A stretch of 64,000 nt of DNA, from assembly GCA_036924285.1 (NCBI GenBank), contig JAYKYS010000001.1, forward strand, positions 25,605,501 through 25,669,500. The letters are read 5' to 3'. Below the pieces are notes generated by a model, which searched no databases, had not been told where the DNA came from, and saw only the letters and a program-made list of their open reading frames with translations. The position numbers were made by a program, and so were the translations under genes. Positions 32,692 through 42,866 of the stretch are shown here, piece after piece. The stretch comes from Asterella californica (lineage: Eukaryota; Streptophyta; Marchantiopsida; Marchantiales; Aytoniaceae). How positions within the stretch are numbered: position 1 is the first letter of the stretch; each line of letters opens with the position of its first letter.

Positions 32692-33569
32692 ATGCACCCC
32701 GAGGTCTTGTGTTACCACAAGCGGAGCTGAGCGCGATCAAACCCTTCATCAAGGAGTTGGGCCTCGACTTCTTCACGTGGAATTGGAATCTTGTCGACCA
32801 GGGTTTGCTAAAAGAAGTCTGGGCAGCCCTACCTCCCCGAACCGTGTACCTGTCAAGACTAGAGTGGCTAGAGGAAGACCCGCACTGTGGACAGTGGAGT
32901 GGTGGAGAAGAGCGTTTCATCGATCGGAATCCGAGAACATGGGTTACGAGCTGGAGAAGGGCAAAATTCCTCCGATCATTCAGAGAAATGGCATGTTTCC
33001 GGGAGTACTACTTGTCTCTTCTTGGAAGATAGACAGAGAAGGAATGGTTGGAAGGTGGAAGCCTACCAAGAGCTGAAGAAGCGACTTCTATGGAAGCTTT
33101 ACCTTCACCTTTTTCCCAAGGGGAAAGCTCAGAAGGTTAGATACCTAGGAGATCAAGATGTGGAATTCTTTGAAGTTGTCTCGGCAAGAGAAGTCATCAA
33201 TTGGGGCACTTTCTTCCACATCTATATACATACATAATTAGCTTATTTGGACATTCTAGCAGGAGGACATCTCACCCCCTTCTTCTGCTACCTGTATGTG
33301 TCCAAAGGAGACTTGAAGGAGGTTCAATGACCAAGTATAGGCTAGTGAGACAAGAAGGAGTCAAGGAAGAGACTTCAGAGGAAGAGGTCCTAGAGGAAGA
33401 CCTAGTGGGTACTATGTCTTCCTCTCCAATTTCAATGTTTAAGAGAAGACTAGGCACAACCTCGAAGAAGATCACCAGCCAGACGGATGATTCTAGCGAT
33501 ACAGAAGACGTGTCATCATCGAGGAGGACGTTTCTCGCCACTTCTTCAGATCTCGTCGATGAAAGGTAG
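32692..33569 (+). pseudogene. unknown ORF of the inverted-repeat unit, left copy
   Basis: Not a family I can name. The likely start is the ATG at 32,692 (MHP), a position shared with the other arm. Recognisable segments over three frames are IKPFIKELGLDFF, GYELEKGKIPPI, then ELKKRLLWKLYLHLFPKGK, VRYLGDQDVEFFE, VINWGTFFHIYIHT and GGHLTPFFCYLYVSKGDL, followed by an acidic, Ser-rich tail with DDSSDTED and a stop at 33,569. The other arm reads the same segments with LGTPAGGHLTPFFYYLYVSKGD. Conserved protein segments between diverged arms suggest it once coded. Frameshifts near 32,800-33,050 break this copy. It may be a retroelement- or transposon-carried gene. Confidence 0.5.
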
Positions 33570-33589
33570 ATGATAATAATTCTTCTTTG

Positions 33590-35628
33590 TGACAGCATTG
33601 AGTTTTTTGTAATAGATGTAGCAAATACATCTCTCAATCCGGAGAAATGTATTTTTGGGTGTGAGGAAGGGTTACTCTTGGGTCATATTATATCCAAGGA
33701 TGACATTGCAATAGATCTAGAGAAGGTGCAGAAGATCTTGGAGCTCCTTTTTCCTAGTACTCTCCCTAAGCTACGTCCGTTTTTAGGCATGGTGGGGTAT
33801 TATATCGAAGGTTTATATTCTCATTCTCACATATAGCATATGCTTTGACTGTATATTTGAAGAAAGGAGTAGATTACGTGTTGATTTTAGGAGATGAAGA
33901 AGCTCTAGCCGCGTTTGAGGAACTGAAGGAAGCTCTTAATTCAGCTCCAATCTTGGTTAAGCCCGATTGGAATAAACAGTTTATTCTATATATGAATGCT
34001 TCAAATATAGCAGTAAGATGTACTTTAAGTCAGTATGATGTTGAAGATAGAGATCATCTTATTGCATATGCTAGTCGACAAATGATCAAGACAGAGAGAA
34101 ATTATTCTGTGACAAAGAGAGAAGGACTAGTAGTGATCTATGCTCTGAGACAATTTTGACATTATCTCTTAGGAGGCAAGTTCACTATCGTTACAGATCA
34201 TAAGGCATTGAAGTACATCTTCTATAAACCTATCGTCGAAGGACGATTAGCAAGGTGGAAGCTCTTATTGTCAAGGTACGACTATGAGATTTGTGATCGA
34301 CTAGGAAAGAAGCACGCAAATGCAGATTTGCTATCTAGAGCTTACGATGACAATGGAGAAGAGCTGGTGGATGACACCTTTCCTGGCAAAGATTTGATGG
34401 TCTTGATGAGCAACTCTATTATTCCAATAGAATATCAAGAAATTGGAGATTTTGTTACGGAAGGTGTCTATCCAGACGGGATGCAGACCAGAGAGAAGAA
34501 GACCTTGGTGAAACGAAGTCAACCCTACACGGTGGTGGAAGGTGTGTTATTCCGTGAAGGAGTTGATGGAGTCTTGAGAAGAGCTACGAGCAAGGAGGAG
34601 TCTCTACGACTCATGGAAGAATTCCATGACGGTCCAGTATGTGGAGGACATTTCGTAGGCAAGTTGACAGCCCACAAGATACTTGACGTAAGATATCACC
34701 GGAGGGGGATGCTTAGAGATTGCTTGACGTATTGTAAAACCGTGATGTTTGTCAAGCTTTCGCTATCAAATCTAGTGTTTCCTCTTAGGTCTATTCTGGT
34801 TCTTAGATCTTTCGAGAAATGAGGAATAGATTTTGTTGGACCTTTGAATCTCACCCTTCGCAACAATAAGTATATTGTTGTAGCCACAGATTACCTTACC
34901 AAGTGGGTAGAAGCTAGACCTTTTGTAACTATTGGAGAAGTTGAGGTGGGTAGATTTCTCTATGAACGAATCATTACTAGGTTCGGATGTCCCTTGGAGT
35001 TAGTTTCTGATAGGGGTCGAGAATTTGTGAGTGGTATGACTACTGCTATGTGCACACACTTCTTCATTTCTCAAAGGATTACTACTTCATATAAACCTAG
35101 TTCAAACGGTTTGGTGAGGACAAACTTTACCTTGTGTCAAATGTTAGCAAAGGATGCTGACATGAAAAGGACCAAACACAATTGGGACAAGCGTCTTCAT
35201 GTGGTTTTATGAGAGTACCGTACAACAGTGAAAACGTCCACGGGATATTCGTCTTTCAAGATGGTGTATAGGTTGGAATCTAGATTACCAATCCAGTTCG
35301 ACTTAACCACCTTTCAGACCTTGCAAGCTGGATTGAAGAGAAAGGGTGGTCCAATAGCTGAGAAGGAGAATAGAGAAACCTTGTTGGAGCTAGAGGAGAA
35401 CAGAGACGATATATCTCAATGAATTGAGATGGCTCAGCTACAACAGAAGAAGAGCTACGACAAGCGTTTGGTGAAGAACAAAATGAAGTTACAGCCTTTT
35501 CAAAAGGATAAGTGGGTGCTGTTATGGGATGCTATTAGGCACCAGCAAGTTCAAAAGAAGTTCTTACATTGATATTTTGGACGTTTCATCATCTCTAAAG
35601 TGTGAAGTAATGATACTTATGATCTTCA
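33590..35628 (+). pseudogene. element B-2 pol: RT end, RNase H, integrase (decayed)
   Basis: Second copy of the B lineage, enclosed by the inverted repeat. It starts within RT (SLNPEKCIFGCEEG, LGHIISKDDIAID, LRPFLGMVGYY). RNase H has YMNASN, where the catalytic Asp became Asn, plus TKREGLVVIYALRQF, a CGA-to-TGA stop, and TDHKALKYIF. The integrase zinc region (HDGPVCGGHF) and core follow: a TGG-to-TGA stop before GIDFVGPL, then SDRGREF, and NGLVRTN, where the catalytic Glu is lost. The TGA at 35,210-35,212 before EYRTTVK is shared with B-1. The C-terminus (DKWVLLWDAI, YFGRFIISKV, NDTYDLQG) breaks off exactly at the right inverted-repeat arm. Inactive. Confidence 0.8.
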
Positions 35629-37085
35629 GGGTCAACTGGTCTTCCTGCAAATCTCCCTTGGATACGTATAAATAATAGAAGAACGGGGTGAGGTGCCCTC
35701 CTGCTGGGGTGCCCAAGTACACTAGCTCGATCTGGATATAAGTGTAGAAGAAGGCATCCCAATTGACGACATGTCCTTCCCATATAGCTTCCAGGAACTC
35801 CACGTCATGGTCTCCAAGGTATCGCACATTCTGTGTCTTTCTCTTGGGGAAAAGGTGAAGATATAACTTCCCCAAAAGACGCTTCCTCAGCTCCGGTAAG
35901 CTTCTACCTTCCATTCGTTCCTCTCATGTTTGTCTTCTAGGAAGAGGCAGGTGGTGCTTCCAGGTACATGTCACTTCTCAGAGATCATCGGTAAGATCTT
36001 CTTCTCCAACTCGTACCTTCGGTTCTCTGCTTCTGACCTGTGAAAAGCCTTGCGTCACCACTCCACCGTCCAGGAAGATGGTCTTCCGCGAGCGATCCCT
36101 GCCTTCACAGGTACAAAGTTGCGCGGAAGCAGTGCTGCTCAAACCTCCTCCAGAATATCCTGGTCCGCGAGGTTCAGTTCCACAGAAAGAAGTCGAGGCC
36201 CAACTCTTTGATGTAAGATTTGGTCTCAGCCAACTCCGCTGTCGATAACACCAATCCTCGAGGATGCATCGACATATTTTGAGCTTCTGTTACACTAAGT
36301 CACACATACTTGCTTGTGAGCCAAAGACTCAGTCCTTATCCGACCCTCACAGTCTCACTTCCACTCTCAGAAGACGAACCTAGTCTTCCAGAAGAAAACT
36401 ATTCCGTCTTCCGGGATTCTAACAGTGCTTCCTAAGTAGCTCTCGTCTTCCAAGCCGTATCTAAACAATCTTAACTAATCAAGGCATCGCATAGATTCTT
36501 AAGAAGACAATCCACCTTGCAATTCATCCTACTTCTTAACATAAGATAACAAGATACGTGAGAAGCAGAGTATACAAATGGTTCAAAAGAAGACTAAGGA
36601 CTCTTGCGGTGACAGTGATCTCTAAGAAGACTCTCGGGAGAGCTTCTGATTAATTGATGTACTTCAGAAGATTTCCCGCAGTCAAACTTCCCATCACTGG
36701 TGTCATCTGTCTTCGACTTCCGACACACAATCTAACCTCACAACAGACTCATAACATTCATACTCTGTTCTTTCGACTCCTCACCTCTCATACACTCTCA
36801 GAAGAAGCTTGCTGCATGACGGGAAGACATGATCCTTGATCATTCTTTTCAGATTCTGCCAGCAAGGCTTCTCACAACTCTCTTCTACGTTCGAGAAGAA
36901 GAAAGAACAGACTGCTATGGGTCAGACAGAAGAGATCCGTAAAGGACCCTCACGTCTTCTCGCGCATTCTGCCAGCCTTTCCAATCTTCTAGTCTCTCTA
37001 GGAAAATGTGGATTTTGAGAAGTTAGGAAGATTAGGAGGCGCAGGCTTGGTTCCCAATTTCTGGCATCTCGTAACAACAATCAAC
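35629..37085 (-). repeat. right arm of the large inverted repeat
   Basis: Reverse complement of the left arm (30,640-33,330 without its LTR). It abuts the B-2 integrase at 35,628. This arm lacks the solo LTR and therefore shows the pre-insertion state of the left arm. Confidence 0.8.
35630..36269 (-). pseudogene. unknown ORF of the inverted-repeat unit, right copy (truncated)
   Basis: Minus strand, from an MHPRGL-like start at 36,269. The well-preserved part (35,914-35,630) reads LRKRLLGKLYLHLFPKRK, VRYLGDHDVEFLE, VVNWDAFFYTYIQIEL, GGHLTPFFYYLYVSKGDL and then ends at the junction with B-2, so the acidic SSDTED tail of the left copy is missing. The middle carries frameshifts. Function unknown. 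Confidence 0.5.
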
Positions 37086-37114
37086 TTGCAAGCTCACTCA
37101 TGATTCGTATCAGG

Positions 37115-37440
37115 CTTCTCTCGACACAAATTCCAATCCAATCCAATCTACTCGACACGAATTTACAAACAATCGTCTTCCGAGGATGTTCAGACATTCA
37201 GAAGCGTCTTCTATCCATGAATTCTGGAATAGAGATGCAGTAAGATAGAGAAATTGATAGTCATGGTATTGAATTTTGGAACGAGAAGCAGAGAAGCTCG
37301 ATTTCAACTCGAGAAGAAGTGGGAAGACGGCTGACGAAAATTGGACAGCGCTTTTGCGCTCACTTTTCTTAGAAGAAAGTTTAAGGTAGGGAAATCGATC
37401 GATGGGCTTCCTGCAAACGAGCGGGGAGGCGCGGGGACAT
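37115..37440 (+). repeat. dispersed repeat, copy 2 (first copy 25,735-26,040)
   Basis: Same orientation as the copy at 25,735-26,040, with the same series of landmark words. It lies just outside the right inverted-repeat arm. Confidence 0.55.
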
Positions 37441-38220
37441 CAAACCAGAGGCGGGAAGCGGTGGAAAAGAGGAAAGAACATGAGAAGAATCTCAGTACTA
37501 CTTCCGGTTGCTCCTTCAGTCTTCTACGCGCTTCTGTCTTTCAGTTTCACCTTCAATGTGATACCACGATCTTACTTCTGTCATCAATTTCGAACTGCGG
37601 TCCTCAATACGAACGTCTTCCGAGAAGACCGTGATTACGACTTTGGGATACCAATCGCACGTCACGTATACCAATCAGTTAGTCATCGTAGTAGTAGGTA
37701 AGTTGCGATAACCCACGTCATTATCTAAATCGTGCAAGGAAGATACGGGTGGAGGCGCATTAGCACATACTCTCTTGCTGCTTTCCACATTGAAAATCGA
37801 CTACGCACTAGGGATCGACTGCACATTGAGAATTAGGGAAAGCATTAGAAGCACGTAGGATCAAATTGGAGCGAGAGAGAGCGAGGGTGTCTTCCAGCCA
37901 GGAAGTGCATTCGAGTTAAGAGAGTAAGGAATCCTTGAGGAGTTGGGAAATTAGAAATTGAGATCGAGGTAAGAAATCGGGAAAAAAGCTGTAGAGTGCA
38001 GTAGCGAGCTCGATTTCAGAAGCTTCCAGCTTCTATCTTCCGTCTTCCAGAAGACGTCCATCTTCCAGCTTTGGAAGAAGTTGACTTCTCCTTAAAAAGT
38101 CCCTTAAGACCATCTTCCCGCTAAGCAAGGTGTAATCTTAAGTAATAAGGTTATTTCAGTTATATAAATCTGTCATTAACTTTAAAAATTTCGAAAAATC
38201 TCTAATCCTGCAAATTGTGG
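37441..38220. other. stretch with no recognised gene
   Basis: Two overlapping open frames of under 100 codons show no motif I recognise. The segment 37,860-38,090 is rich in cttcc/ggaag words, some in inverted pairs. Confidence 0.3.
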
Positions 38221-38221
38221 G

Positions 38222-38770
38222 CACCACAACGTTGTTCCTGCACGGCAAAGGAAGTATCGACTCAACCTCAAGTACTCACTTCTTTTGAAGGATCAAATTG
38301 ACCAATATTTGGAAGCAAGAGTTATCTTCTCAGTACTTAGCAGTGAGTGGGTGGCTCCGATTGTCGTCGTTCTCAAGAAGTTTACAGATAAGATCAGGGT
38401 GTGTCAGGACTTTCAAAAGCTGAACTTTGCCACTAAGAAGGACCATCATCCTTTGTCATTTACAGATTCTGCGTTAGACCAAGTAGCAGGACATGAATTC
38501 TACAACTTCCTGGACGGGTATTCTGGGTACAACCAAGTATCAATCAGAGAGACAATAAGTCGAAGATGGCTTTCACTACTGATTGGGGGAACTTACGCAT
38601 ACAACCAAATGCCGTTTGATTTGTGTAATGCTCTCGTCACGTTTCAGAGACTTATGATGAACCTAAACCCGTATCTTCGGACTTTTATGGACATCTTCTT
38701 AGATGATTTTTGTGTGTTTGGATCCAAGGTGGACCATCTGATATTTTTGAGGAACATTCAAGGTCACACC
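38222..38770 (+). pseudogene. gypsy RT fragment, B lineage
   Basis: A clear reverse transcriptase palm: EARVIFSVLSSEWVAPIVVV, RVCQDFQKLNFATKKDHHPL, FLDGYSGYNQV and the catalytic FLDDFCVFGSK. It covers the part of RT that precedes the start of B-2 at 33,590, and together they would complete one RT. It therefore may be the displaced 5' part of B-2 or of a related copy. No gag, protease or RNase H is attached. Confidence 0.8.
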
Positions 38771-39694
38771 TTTTTGCAAATGGATCATCAGTCACCAACC
38801 AGGTTTTACTAGTGAAGGAGGGCTTCATTTGCATGACTTGAGGTGTAATTCGTGGTTTTGAACTCGTCAGCAATATAGCCAAATCATCATTTGAAGATTC
38901 TGAAGCTTTCATGAAAAGTACATGACAAATAATTGACATCATTCGTAGAACACGTTAGTATTGAAAATGACAAAGTGAAGAAATAAGGCATAGTACGTCA
39001 GTGGCAGACTCAAGTGAAAACGTCCCACCTCTTGTTGGCCATAAATAACTTCAGGGCTCCATCAAACCGTTATCATATCGCACGAATCTTGCACGTGAAA
39101 ATCATCCAAGAATACACTGAGTATCTAGCTGTGGAGACATCGTGTGCAAGAACAAAACAAGAGAGAGAAACACACAACCACAAGAACGAATCCTTTCAAT
39201 ATCCAAATCTCACTTTATGTACACTTTTGCTGTAAAACACAAAACTAAGAAACAAATGTAAGTCATCCATAAACTACATCCCAAATCTTTAATGAAGTCT
39301 CCGAACCCAAACCTAAGACAAGAACCACCCAAACGTAATTGAAAGCAAGAGAAACACCCATTTGCTAACAACAAGCTCCACAACAACATCTCCTCACCCA
39401 AACCCTGAATAGTCTATGTAACAACTACAACCGCAACTTTGTCTTCGTATCGACGTTATCGCTCAGTACATCACAAGCTCAAATGGTCAAATCACTCTAA
39501 CCCAAACGAGGGCCGTGAGTGCAAATCATGTAACTAAAGATATATAACATGCAACTTGACGTCAAAAACTTAAAACTGTATTAGTCATAAACTGAGTAGT
39601 GATAATTTTACTCCATCGTTCACTGCTTAGTATACGACTAATCTGATGATCAGATCACCCTAACCCAAACGAGGATCGTGAGTGCAGAACACGT
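38771..39694. other. decayed intergenic or LTR-like stretch
   Basis: No gene recognised. A word taacccaaacgagg-cgtgagtgca is repeated about 161 bases apart (near 39,497 and 39,660), suggesting a tandem duplication. Confidence 0.35.
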
Positions 39695-40421
39695 TGTCGT
39701 GTTGTGGACTGACTAGAGTGTGAAACATGCACATATTCTTATCATACGTGTTTTGATGTTGTGGAGCCACTGAGATCTTATCGTATCAAAAAATAAGGCT
39801 CCATGTGGACGACTCGTGTGCTCTCAGCTGAGTGGAGATAAGGGTTAGTACTCTTGTCGTCATATGCGAGGTTGCTGTATATGAAGGGAGGTACGCGGAG
39901 CTTTGGATATAGAGTGTGAGGTATCCAAGTCTAGTGATGAGTGTTATCAGTATCGTCGGATGAAGTGAGAGACAGTAAGAGTGGCAGGCATGAACAGAGA
40001 GTCGTTTCGTGCTCCTGATCTTCCACTTGCGCACCCGTACGTCATTAAGCTCCATTGTATGTCACATGATCACTTTCGAGTGTTATGATGACTCATTGAG
40101 GAGAGTCATTTATGATTGCGATAATGACTACTCCGGATTCTATCATTCTTCTGAAGTCACTTAAGATGTTGTTTGGGATCTTATAGTCTACATCTTACTC
40201 TGATGTGGTATGGATCCTCGATTGAATCTGAACTTTTCAAAGATAGTTCTGTTCAACACTTGGGTCAAAAACGTTGTTACAGTCGACTAAAAGTGACGCA
40301 TCGAAAGTTTATCGTGAGGAATTTTGGAGAAGATTATTACAATCAGATAATAGATTCAGCTTCTATTGTAGTTCCGTTTATTGTCGACCGTTTTAAAGTC
40401 GACATTCTGACTCTATATTGA
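39695..40421 (+). pseudogene. LTR start and tandem small ORFs (copy E, decayed)
   Basis: TGTCGTGTTGTGG at 39,695-39,707 matches the LTR starts of the C family. The ORF pair begins with ATG at 39,990: APDLPLAHPYVIKLHCMSHDHF, then stops, then a MDPRLNLNF-like second start. It ends well conserved as FIVRNFGEDYYNQIIDS and VVPFIVDRFKVDILTLY at 40,421. The distance from LTR start to ORF1 is about 295 bases. The right end of this LTR was not fixed. Confidence 0.5.
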
Positions 40422-42105
40422 GTGTAATTTGTCTTTCGTGTCTACGTTATCATATAACGTGTTTTTTTGTCTAGGAATACACTGGGTATATGGTTGTGCA
40501 GAGGTATGTGGATTGACAAGGTTGGATCTAGATCTGGATGTTTCCACTCAAATGTTTCACTATCTACTCTTCTAGCTCGAGTGATCTCGTATCTGCTCGG
40601 CTCAAGTTTACAGCTTGCTAGATCCAAGGTTACGTATAGGTTGCATAAACTTGTGTTACAAACAGATCTTTTGTACTCTAACTAAAAGTACTCAGCTCTG
40701 TACTATCTAACTGAAGTTATTCCTCTATATCACTGGAAGCATGACTTCTGAAATAGCTCCCCAGCAGACGCTAACTGCCCATCAATCCAACTATCACAAC
40801 TTCATAGTACAACCAGAAGATGTTATAAGATCACTCAATCAACTTGATAGAGTATCGATACAACTTGCTGTACACCCTGGCCTATCAAGCATTCCAGCAA
40901 GGTAAAGCATGCATGCTTCAAGGCACTACTCAGATCTCAATATAGCACCAACAGCGGTAATATCTGGCAGCTCCGAGAACCCAAACAGCGGCTTAAGATT
41001 CATGACGACTCCGTTCTCCTTCATCACCAAGAGCTGAATTCAGCCCCACACCCTCCAATGTTGAGTTGTATGCAGGCATGGCAGTTTCAGCAACAAACTC
41101 CTCTCCAAATTGCTCGAAAATGACCAAAATGACAATAGATGATACCGAAAAACCTGAAATTACTACTAACAGAAGTATCTTTGAACTTTGAGACCTCAGT
41201 CCTCTCAAACCAGTCGACCAATGATGATCAAACTTCACAGGAAGCTTGATTGGACCCTTCACTCCTACCTTGAATAATTTTCAGATCGAAATCTTAAACC
41301 AATTCTCATATATGGATCAAACCGTAATCTGTGCTAACTTCAGAGCTTTACAGACCCAGGTACATTTGATCCAAGATTCTGAACAAACTACTCGACCATT
41401 TGAGGTGAAACTTCCCAAGTATCTTACTGATAAGACATGCTTCAATCCTGGAAAGTTTCACTCAGAAATTCGACTCAAAACTTAAGCAATAGCAAACTAT
41501 CCATGACTATCACAGTTCGCTGTTCCCGTCTTATCACGTCTGCACTTCTCAACTTCAATCGGTTGATTCAGAATCCAAATCGATCAAGAACCTGATGAAA
41601 TTGATATCAAAATGACCAACACGTCGTCAGCTCTCCAATCCAACAGACAGCTCCTTAAAACTCTTCGCGAATCTCTCGGAACAATCAGAAACGTAGCAGT
41701 AGATACAAATTACACCCCCCTCCACTCAATCGATCATAACACGCTCATCCTTCCATCAAATCGATCGATTCTTCAGCCCAGATTGTAGCCCCGATTGAGA
41801 GCTCTCCAACCATACCCTTCGTTTCACGAATGGACCTCTGAAGCCTCCAGAAACCACAAAAACGTTGCGAGGTTCAGCTAGAACACCATTGGTCCAAAAG
41901 TGGACCAATAAGAGCAAAAAGAACTTTACTGTTGTCTTTTCTCCACTCAACTTTTCCCCTAGAACAAATTTTTACTCTCCAAGGAGACACAAGACATCAA
42001 CAAGACTCTAAGATCTCAGAGAATCCTTCAGATATGTCGATGGATTCTTCGCGGTCTGTAACTACACAGAACCGCTCAACCAGAATGAAACCAGTGAGCC
42101 GCAGA
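40422..42105. other. LTR-like stretch between copies E and F; no gene seen
   Basis: Copies E (+) and F (-) converge here, so part of this segment should be the remainder of their LTRs. On the minus strand, ggaccaatggtg and gagagctctcaatc words resemble the middle of the C and A LTRs. No coding similarity recognised. Confidence 0.35.
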
Positions 42106-42866
42106 CTAATACAACGTCAATATTACAACCTGGAAACGTTCTACAATAAAAGGTACGACAAAAGGAAACGGTGAAGCTATCACTTGATTGTAATATTCTT
42201 GCTCGAAGTTTCTCACGATCCAAGCCCCATGATTGATCTTCGGTCTGCAATGACATCGGACATCGACCCAAAGGTTGAAAGGAACGTTCGATGAATAGTT
42301 GAGATCCATTGTCCCTCACAACAGACTTATCAAAAAAAATGTACACCGTCATATTCCAAGTCTCTCCGTATGTTACGATCGGAAAGATCACCGGAAGTTG
42401 TAGCTCCATCACTCTTCCCATGAATTCATCGCCAAAGTATGCAACTAACCACTGTCGAAAGTGATCGCGGTGGATGCAATGAAGCTTGATGTGAAACGGA
42501 TTCGAGAAAGGAAGATCCGGAGCCGGTAACAAACTTCCGTCCATAACCACCACTCCTGCAGTTCTTCACTTCTCCATGCAGACCACCGAGAACCCTCACG
42601 AATCACCCGTTTAGAGAGAATGCCGTATGAACCTTCGACCCACCATTTTATACACAAATGCGGTGACAAGGACCACTGAAGTGAACGCGCACAGTTCGAT
42701 GACTTGGCACGTTCCTCTACCGTGCGATCACTTAAACAGATAATCACAAACGTGACACTCATCACACCGTTCGGCGAGTTACGCGATACGGTTCATGAAA
42801 CACAAAAAAGAAACACAACTTACGTTCCACGAGAATTTCACACAGGAGCCGAACCACAACACGACA
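42106..42866 (-). pseudogene. LTR start and tandem small ORFs (copy F, one frameshift)
   Basis: Minus strand. The LTR-type start TGTCGTGTTGTGG is at 42,866-42,854, a TATA-like tgtataaaatgg at about 42,655, and the ORF1 ATG at 42,544. ORF1 reads LPFSNPFHIKLHCIHRDHF, YFGDEF, RVMELQLPVIFPIVTYGE and TVYIFF, and runs on past its normal end because of a T run. ORF2 (42,309-42,106) reads MDLNYSSNVPFN, CHCRPKINHGAWIVRNF, EYYNQVIASPFPFVVP and VVILTLY. This is the best-preserved copy outside element C and has no internal stop in either ORF. Confidence 0.55.

Larger units (their letters stand above)
30640..33330 (+). repeat. left arm of a large inverted repeat (interrupted by a solo LTR)
   Basis: The sequence 30,640-31,232 plus 32,515-33,330 matches the reverse complement of 35,629-37,085 in order over about 1.4 kb. 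Landmarks shared with the other arm are ttccaaaatccacatcttcc, catagcagcatgttctttct, agtaggatgaattgcaaggt and atcaaggagttgggcctcga. Identity by eye is roughly 70-80%, so the duplication is old. Each arm carries the same unknown ORF, pointing inward. Confidence 0.8.

Noticed and set aside
40993..41262. 89-codon minus-strand frame with a hydrophobic stretch
   Set aside because: It lies in LTR-like sequence between copies E and F, with no second copy and no known motif.
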